This document shows, in pieces, positions 18,626-23,269 of a stretch of 23,269 nt of DNA. The stretch's first letter is position 1; each line of letters opens with the position of its first letter. Origin of the DNA: a virus. The translations under genes and the position numbers were made by a program. The notes beneath the pieces are model-generated. The model was not told the origin of the DNA, searched no databases, and saw only the letters and a list, made by a program, of their open reading frames with translations. The stretch covers positions 1 to 23,269 of the IMG/VR virus record IMGVR_UViG_3300020057_000155; one strand, 5' to 3'.

Positions 18626-20300
18626 GGGAGCACTCGGCGGCGACGCGCAGCAGGTCGGAGTCGGCGCGGCCGAGCTCGAAGTCCGTGCCTTCTTGCGCCT
18701 CGCGGCGCGCCTGCGCCAGTTCCGCGGCAGCGGTGCCGTCGCGGCTTTCCACTTGGGTAGCGTCGAGCCGCGCCCCCTCGTCGGCGCGCACCTGCGACTC
18801 GGGCGGCGGCAACGCCGCCGGGGTCGATTCACGCGGAAGTTCGATGACGACCTTCATGGAGCCGCCTGGCTTGCCGACACTGAGGCGGAAGTCCTTGCGA
18901 CCGTCCGGGAATTCGTCGTCGATCTGCAGCCGCTTCGGATTCACGCGGATCGGCACAGCGGTGTCGCCGAAGCCCGTGTCGGTCTCGCTTCGGTTGGTGA
19001 CATAAACATCCGGTTCCGCGTCGGCCTTCAGTCGTCCGGTGTCACGGATACGCTGCGCCGCTTCGGCCGATGTGTGGTGATACAGCGTGACGGTGCCGTC
19101 GTCGTTCAGGGGTAGCCCCGTCGCGTCGTCGACTGCAGGGGCGCGTGGTGCGTTGTCGCCGGCGGCGCGGCCTTCTAAATCGCCGGCGACAGCCTTGTCA
19201 GTCGCCACGGCCTGAGCTCTACCATTTTCCTCTGCTCGTACCGGCAGGTCGGGAGGCACCGCGTCGGCCAGCGCCTGCTGGGCGGCGTGCACCTCCTCCG
19301 GCTTCGGCTCGGGAGCGGCCTTCGGCGGCGGCGCGTCGTTTCGCGGTGGCTCGATGATCGGCGGCGGGTCGGCGCGGGCGACGTCGCCGATCCGGGCGTC
19401 CTGCTGCAGCGTCAGGTTGTGCACCATCGCGGCGTCGACGGCTCCCGGCGCCGAAGTCGCTTCGGGAGCCCTACCCCCCGGCGGAGCGCCGATCGCCTCG
19501 CCAGCGCCCGATTTGGCCGCCTGGCGCAGCTTCACGGCATGCGCGCCGCCGAACGCCGCCGGGATCAGGGTCGACAGGGCCAGCCCGACCGGGTCGAGCG
19601 GGTCGAACTGCTCGGCGATCTGAGCGTAGCCGGCGCGGCTGAGGATGTCGCGGGTGACAGCCTGCTGCGCGACGAAGGTGCCCGGGCCGCCGGCTACAGC
19701 CAGCGCGGCAGTCTTTGCGACCGTCGATCCGGCGACCGGCAGCAGGATGCTCGCGCCGCTGGCCAGGCCGGTGAGGACAGCCGCCTCGGTCGCCGTCTTG
19801 TCGTCGACCCCCTTGCTCTGAAGGTCGTCGAGTATCGTCAGACCCTCGTCGGCGGCGAACGCTGCCACCCCGGCGGGCCCCAAGCTGCCCACGTAGCCGA
19901 TTGCCTTCGTCAGCCCCTTGCCGACGGCAAACATTGCCTGCTCCGCCGTGCTGGCGGTGGCCGGGTCCGGCCGGAAGCCTTCGGCCACGTTGCGCAGGGT
20001 GCGCGAGAACTCGTTCTCGCCGCTGTTCGGCTCCGAGCGGGCGGCGTCCAGCGCCTTCATGTTCGGCGCGCGGCGCATCTTGTCGAGCGCCCGGGCCGTG
20101 GCGGTGACGATCTCGCCGGCGCCGGCCAGCCCTTCGGCCACGGCGGCAGGGACGACGCCGCCCAGGGTGCGGCCGACGGCGTTCGGCAGATCGGCCCACG
20201 CGCTGATCTTCGCCGAGGGCTTCGGAGGCGGAAGCGGCGCCGTCGCCAGCAGGTTGACCGCGGCGTCGGTGTCTGCCTGGAAGGCGTCGACGATGCTCAT
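18612..20300 (-). CDS. Ejection-type protein with C-terminal ADP-ribosyltransferase-like segment
   Basis: A 562-residue protein. Residues 1-~260 are Ala/Gly-rich and hydrophobic in places (VGRTLGGVVPAAVAEGLAGA; LTGLASGASILLPVAGSTVA; VGLALSTLIPAAFGGAHAV), like membrane-active ejection proteins. Residues ~265-400 are a Pro/Ala-rich linker (PPPIIEPPRNDAPPPKAAPE). Residues ~401-480 form a compact domain: DGTVTLYHHTSAEAAQRIRD, TGRLKADAEPDVYVTNRSET, FGDTAVPIRVNPKRLQIDDE. The Y-H-H-T-S...A...I...G start, the later Y-V-T-N and the D-D-E match the general H-Y-E pattern of ADP-ribosyltransferase folds. The tail is charged and helical. A packaged protein of this kind would enter the host with the DNA, as T4 Alt does. 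Enzyme activity is inference; the structural role is inferred from neighbours. Confidence 0.65.
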   Translation of the reverse strand: MSIVDAFQADTDAAVNLLATAPLPPPKPSAKISAWADLPNAVGRTLGGVVPAAVAEGLAGAGEIVTATARALDKMRRAPNMKALDAARSEPNSGENEFSRTLRNVAEGFRPDPATASTAEQAMFAVGKGLTKAIGYVGSLGPAGVAAFAADEGLTILDDLQSKGVDDKTATEAAVLTGLASGASILLPVAGSTVAKTAALAVAGGPGTFVAQQAVTRDILSRAGYAQIAEQFDPLDPVGLALSTLIPAAFGGAHAVKLRQAAKSGAGEAIGAPPGGRAPEATSAPGAVDAAMVHNLTLQQDARIGDVARADPPPIIEPPRNDAPPPKAAPEPKPEEVHAAQQALADAVPPDLPVRAEENGRAQAVATDKAVAGDLEGRAAGDNAPRAPAVDDATGLPLNDDGTVTLYHHTSAEAAQRIRDTGRLKADAEPDVYVTNRSETDTGFGDTAVPIRVNPKRLQIDDEFPDGRKDFRLSVGKPGGSMKVVIELPRESTPAALPPPESQVRADEGARLDATQVESRDGTAAAELAQARREAQEGTDFELGRADSDLLRVAAECSLSLA

Positions 20301-22357
20301 TGCAGCGGGATGAACACGGGGCGGCCGGCGGCGCCGAGCACGGGGCGGCCGTTGACGATGACCATGTAGCGGCCCGGCCCGGCGAACTGCAGCTCAGCGC
20401 CCGGCAACTTCTTCGCGAATTCGGCGATCGGCACGTCTACGCCGCCGGCGCGGACCGTCGCACCGCCGGCAAGTTGCGCGACCTCGTCCGGGGTGATCAT
20501 CTTCAGGCGGGTTTCCAGGGCGCCGATCTCGACGTTCGGCGGCAGGGCCACCTTCCGGCCGTTGTGCTCGACGACCGAGCCGCCCACGGCCAGGTTGACG
20601 GCGGTCCGAAGGTTGCGCTCCGACAGGTCGCCGCCCTGCTCCGCCGCCATGCCGTGGGCGATGAGGAGCGCGCCCTCGACTGCGTTGTCGGTAACGGTCT
20701 GCCCGGGGAAGACGTCGGCGAGCTGGGCGGCGATGTTCGCCTTCCACTGGCTGGCCTTGACGCCGGGCACCTTCTCGCCTTTCGTGCTGGTGCCGTCCTT
20801 TTTCGCAGCGTCCCCGCGCAGGATGATCTCGGAGGTGTAGCGGCCTTCGCTGGTGGCAGTGGCGCCGGAGGCGATCGCCAGCGCTAGCGCCTTGTCCTTG
20901 CCGTCGAGCTGGCGGGCCAGCGCGGCCGACTGCTCCGGCGGCATGGCGCGCGACAGGGCTGCGATCGCTTCGCTCCGTTGCTTCGGCAGCAGAAGGCCCA
21001 GCATGTCCCCCATCTTGAAGGCCTCCTCGCGCAGCAGTGGCGAAACCGGCTTGCCGGTGCGGCTCGCGACGACCTTCGCCTGCTCCACCCGCTGCAGCAT
21101 GCCGAGGGCGAGCGCCGGCGCGTCGAACCCCTTCGACAGGTCGAGCGGCTGCACCGCGTCGATCACGTTGCGCTCGGCCGCCGCCCGGAGCGGGTCGGCC
21201 TCGTAGTCGCGCCTCGCCTCGCCCAGCACCTGCTGCCGGCGGGCGATCTCGTGCTCTAGGCCCTGACTCGTCCCGGCGGTATTGCGCCGCTGCATCAGCT
21301 GGTCGATCTGCCCCTGCTGTGCGTCGAGCGGCAGCATGGCGGCGGCGGTGCGCGCCGGAACATCGGCGGCGATCGCGCGGTAGGCGGCGGAGTGCTCGGG
21401 CGTCAGCTTGGCGATGAGTGCTTGGTTCGCGACCGGATCGGCCGCCTTGCCGGCACGCGCCCAGTCGCCGAGCAGGCTGAAGGCGCTGGACGACTCGCGT
21501 TCGCGGCGCTGGGCGGCGATCTCGCCCCGCTGCGCCCGGGCGAGCGCCTGCTGCTCGAGGTGCGTCTGGTAGCCCTGCGATGCGCCGAGAAGCTGCGCCT
21601 TCTTCTGCGGGTCCATGTCGGCGAACTCGTCGGTGCCGAGCTTCTTGTCCCACGCCTGAAGCGCCTTCGCGTCGCCGCGTGCGCCGTTGATCCCGGAGTA
21701 TGCAGTCGTGAAGGTGGCGGCCTCCTTCCAGTTCTGGCCGAGCTTCTGCAGCTGGTCGGGCGACAGGTCGGAGAACGGGCCGAGCTGCGCGAGGGTGTCG
21801 CCGGCAACCTGCCGGGCGGCGGCCGGATCCTTGGCGTACAGCCGGGCGGCGTACTCGAGCGTCGTCCCGATGCCGGCCGTCACGTCCTGCCGGTCGCGCT
21901 TGGCGACGGTCAGCTCGAGCGCGCGGCCGAGTTTCATGCTGGCCCGCTTGACCCCGTTGCCGAAGTCCTGCGCGTGCGCGGCAGGAACGCCGACCGCAAC
22001 GGAGGCGGTCACGTCCGCGGCGCGGCGCTGCCATTCCTCGGCCGCCTTCGTCTTGTCGATCGTCCCGGTCGCGACACCGGTGGATACCTCGTCGTGCGCC
22101 TGCGTCAGCAGGTCCTGCGCGTCGAGCAGCTTGCCGCTTGCGGTCGCCCGGTCGGCGGCGTCGCGCAGCATCTTCGCCTCGCGGTCGGCCCGGGCCTGCT
22201 CCCGCGCCGCGGCGTCGCCGATCGCCGACACGGTCGCGCCGGCCTCCTCGATCGCACCGCCTCCGCCGAAGGCGCCGCGAGGCGCCTGCAGTTCGTTCTG
22301 AAGCGCCGGGCGGGCGACAGCGTTGCCCAGGCCCTCGCCGGCAGGGATGCGGGCCAT
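20297..22357 (-). CDS. Ejection / internal virion protein, coiled-coil rich
   Basis: A 686-residue protein; the ATG at 22357 overlaps the previous stop (TGATG), whereas the frame itself is open well upstream. It is mostly charged helix: ATVSAIGDAAAREQARADRE, DLLTQAHDEVSTGVATGTID, EIAAQRRERESSSAFSLLGD. A more folded C-terminal ~150 residues follows (FPGQTVTDNAVEGALLIAHG; AEQGGDLSERNLRTAVNLAV), ending in a beta-rich FAGPGRYMVIVNGRPVLGAA, GRPVFIPLQ. Length and composition match T7 gp15-like ejection proteins. It lies between the gp14-like gene and the 562-residue gene, all linked by overlaps, so the set is probably produced in fixed proportions and packed inside the head. Confidence 0.7.
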   Translation of the reverse strand: MARIPAGEGLGNAVARPALQNELQAPRGAFGGGGAIEEAGATVSAIGDAAAREQARADREAKMLRDAADRATASGKLLDAQDLLTQAHDEVSTGVATGTIDKTKAAEEWQRRAADVTASVAVGVPAAHAQDFGNGVKRASMKLGRALELTVAKRDRQDVTAGIGTTLEYAARLYAKDPAAARQVAGDTLAQLGPFSDLSPDQLQKLGQNWKEAATFTTAYSGINGARGDAKALQAWDKKLGTDEFADMDPQKKAQLLGASQGYQTHLEQQALARAQRGEIAAQRRERESSSAFSLLGDWARAGKAADPVANQALIAKLTPEHSAAYRAIAADVPARTAAAMLPLDAQQGQIDQLMQRRNTAGTSQGLEHEIARRQQVLGEARRDYEADPLRAAAERNVIDAVQPLDLSKGFDAPALALGMLQRVEQAKVVASRTGKPVSPLLREEAFKMGDMLGLLLPKQRSEAIAALSRAMPPEQSAALARQLDGKDKALALAIASGATATSEGRYTSEIILRGDAAKKDGTSTKGEKVPGVKASQWKANIAAQLADVFPGQTVTDNAVEGALLIAHGMAAEQGGDLSERNLRTAVNLAVGGSVVEHNGRKVALPPNVEIGALETRLKMITPDEVAQLAGGATVRAGGVDVPIAEFAKKLPGAELQFAGPGRYMVIVNGRPVLGAAGRPVFIPLQ

Positions 22358-22866
22358 CAGTAGTCTCCCCGGGCGTTCGGCACGCCGTCGACCGCGCCCG
22401 CACCGCCGCCCGGCGGCTTCGTGCCGCGCCAGCGGGTGAAGGCAGTTGCCCCCCGGAGGAGAGAGCCGGTCGCGCTGTTGACCGCGGCGAGCTGGTACTG
22501 CTTGGCGAGGCGCCGCTGATTCGCCGCCTTGGCCTGGCCGGTCAGGATCGCGGTGAGCGCATCCGATTCGCCGCGCTGGTTGATGTCGCGCTCGATCTCC
22601 AGCGCCGAGGCCGAGGTGAGCGACGCGCCGGCGCCGACGACGGCCACCCGGGTGTCGCTCACGGCCGCCGTCGTGGCGCGCCGGATCTTGGCGGCCTGAG
22701 ACTCGGCGGACGCGAGCTCGGCCCGAGCATCGGCTCCGGCCTGCCGCGACCGGAAGACGCCCTCGGAGAAAGCGCTGATGCCGTTCGTCAGCGTGCCGAC
22801 GATCTGCAGGCGCCCGCCGATCTCCTGTATCTGCTCGGGCGTGTAGCCGGAAAGGTCGCCGAACAT
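22357..22866 (-). CDS. Small ejection / internal virion protein (gp14-like size and context)
   Basis: A 169-residue protein starting MFGDLSGYTPEQIQEIGGRL. It has a helical Ala-rich body (ARAELASAESQAAKIRRATT), a Gly/Ala/Ser-rich middle with ALEIERDINQRGESDALTAI, and a Q-A-K-A-A-N-Q-R-R-L-A-K helix, then a Gly/Pro-rich end. Small Ala-rich helical proteins with an S-A-L-E-I-E-R-D motif precede the larger ejection proteins in several podoviruses, comparable to T7 gp14, which reaches the outer membrane first. The assignment rests on order, size and style. Three bases separate its start from the acetyltransferase stop. Confidence 0.68.
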   Translation of the reverse strand: MFGDLSGYTPEQIQEIGGRLQIVGTLTNGISAFSEGVFRSRQAGADARAELASAESQAAKIRRATTAAVSDTRVAVVGAGASLTSASALEIERDINQRGESDALTAILTGQAKAANQRRLAKQYQLAAVNSATGSLLRGATAFTRWRGTKPPGGGAGAVDGVPNARGDY

Positions 22867-22869
22867 GGG

Positions 22870-23269
22870 TCAGGCCTCCAGAATGATGCCGCAGCGAGCA
22901 AAGCCCAGCCGCTCGTAGAAGAACGCGACGCGCTCGGTGTCGATGCCGGCCGAAACGCCCAGATTGATGTGCACCGCGCCCCGGTGCTGCGCCCACCGGC
23001 GGTAGGCGTGCACCAGCCGGGCCGCTGCCAGCCCGCCGCGGTGCTCCGGCAGGACGTACGCAAGGATGTCGGTCGCGACCAGGTCGGGCGAGCCCCAGTG
23101 CGGGACGGCAATCGCGAGCAGGCCGCCGACGATGCCGTTCTGGTCCTCGGCGAGCATGGCGAACTGGCCCTCGATCACGCCGGCGAAGGTCGCCCCCACC
23201 TTCACCGCGTCGAAGCGCAGGCGGTTGAAGCGGGCACTCTCGACGTGCATCTCCGCGGCGGGCTGGCAG
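22870..23269 (-). CDS. GNAT-family N-acetyltransferase (5' end outside window)
   Basis: The minus-strand frame is open to the right edge; an ATG at 23250 exists, but MHVESARFNRLRFD reads as an internal segment of this phage GNAT family, so the true start is probably beyond 23269. Visible: GGLLAIAVPHWGSPDLVATD, then the acetyl-CoA-binding motif A as VLPEHRGGLAAARLVHAYRR (a variant R-G-G-x-A instead of the usual R/Q-x-x-G-x-G/A), a GAVHINLGVSAGI strand and the closing FYERLGFARCG motif B. It transfers acetyl from acetyl-CoA to an unknown amine; such genes recur just before ejection-protein genes in podoviruses. The 3-bp spacing to the next gene suggests co-transcription. Confidence 0.8.
   Translation of the reverse strand, partial: CQPAAEMHVESARFNRLRFDAVKVGATFAGVIEGQFAMLAEDQNGIVGGLLAIAVPHWGSPDLVATDILAYVLPEHRGGLAAARLVHAYRRWAQHRGAVHINLGVSAGIDTERVAFFYERLGFARCGIILEA

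Noticed and set aside
19287-20369. A 360-codon plus-strand frame opposite the 562-residue gene
   Set aside because: Arg/Gly-rich translation and full overlap with a well-supported minus-strand gene.
1-23269. CRISPR arrays, insertion sequences or transposases
   Set aside because: No regularly spaced direct repeats of the needed length and no transposase-like reading frame; the only notable short repeats are the operators.

Overview
The window is a stretch of a temperate, tailed-phage genome that is GC-rich by eye. The layout and protein types suggest a short-tailed (podovirus-type) phage of a high-GC proteobacterium, probably a Betaproteobacterium. The pointers are T7-like ejection proteins beside a terminase and tailspike, a lambda-like cro/cI switch, a RecE-type exonuclease and a tyrosine integrase. 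I place it loosely with the Bordetella BPP-1 / Burkholderia BcepC6B kind of phage, from memory of gene content and not from a search.

Layout. (1) 1-2990, leftward early arm, minus strand: a leaderless Cro-like regulator, then a GIY-YIG/T5orf172 protein, a small helical protein, an HNH nuclease and two small conserved phage proteins. A short plus-strand three-gene cassette (287-896) interrupts it, and a second, edge-truncated HNH protein follows at 1-132. (2) 2990-3616, lysogeny switch: a protease-less CI-like repressor sits between two mirror-image operator/promoter blocks. (3) 3617-9499, rightward early operon, plus strand: small, mostly stop/start-overlapping genes, a RecE-like exonuclease, two sizeable unknown genes beside it, an excisionase-like HTH gene and the integrase. 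The end of int contains the 3' half of a tRNA-Cys gene, the presumed attP core. (4) 9516-11607, lysis region, minus strand: XhlA-like protein, one-TM protein, holin, GH24 endolysin, a broken small ORF and two lipoproteins. (5) 11642-15895, minus: beta-helix tailspike, terminase large subunit and a presumed small subunit. (6) 15892-23269, minus: four ejection/internal-virion-type proteins and a GNAT acetyltransferase cut by the window end. Two small plus-strand genes lie inside the late block.

How it works together. CI should shut two outward early promoters with identical architecture (TTGCGC, 17-bp spacer, TTCAAT; an AACTATGGTT operator covers the -10 side). Relief gives leftward cro expression and rightward expression of recombination, xis and int functions. 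Int recombines at a tRNA-Cys-derived site. Phage genes continue uninterrupted on both sides of that site, so the sequence reads as an unintegrated phage genome (virion, circle or phage contig) and not a prophage bounded at this att. The late minus-strand genes package DNA, build the tail and ejection apparatus, and lyse the host.

Most interesting points: the mirrored operator system with a leaderless cro; a 562-residue ejection-type protein with a C-terminal segment resembling ADP-ribosyltransferases; the conserved unknown pair beside the RecE-like exonuclease, with no recognisable RecT/Bet annealase; and an antiparallel two-TM gene wedged in the single gap between two ejection genes.
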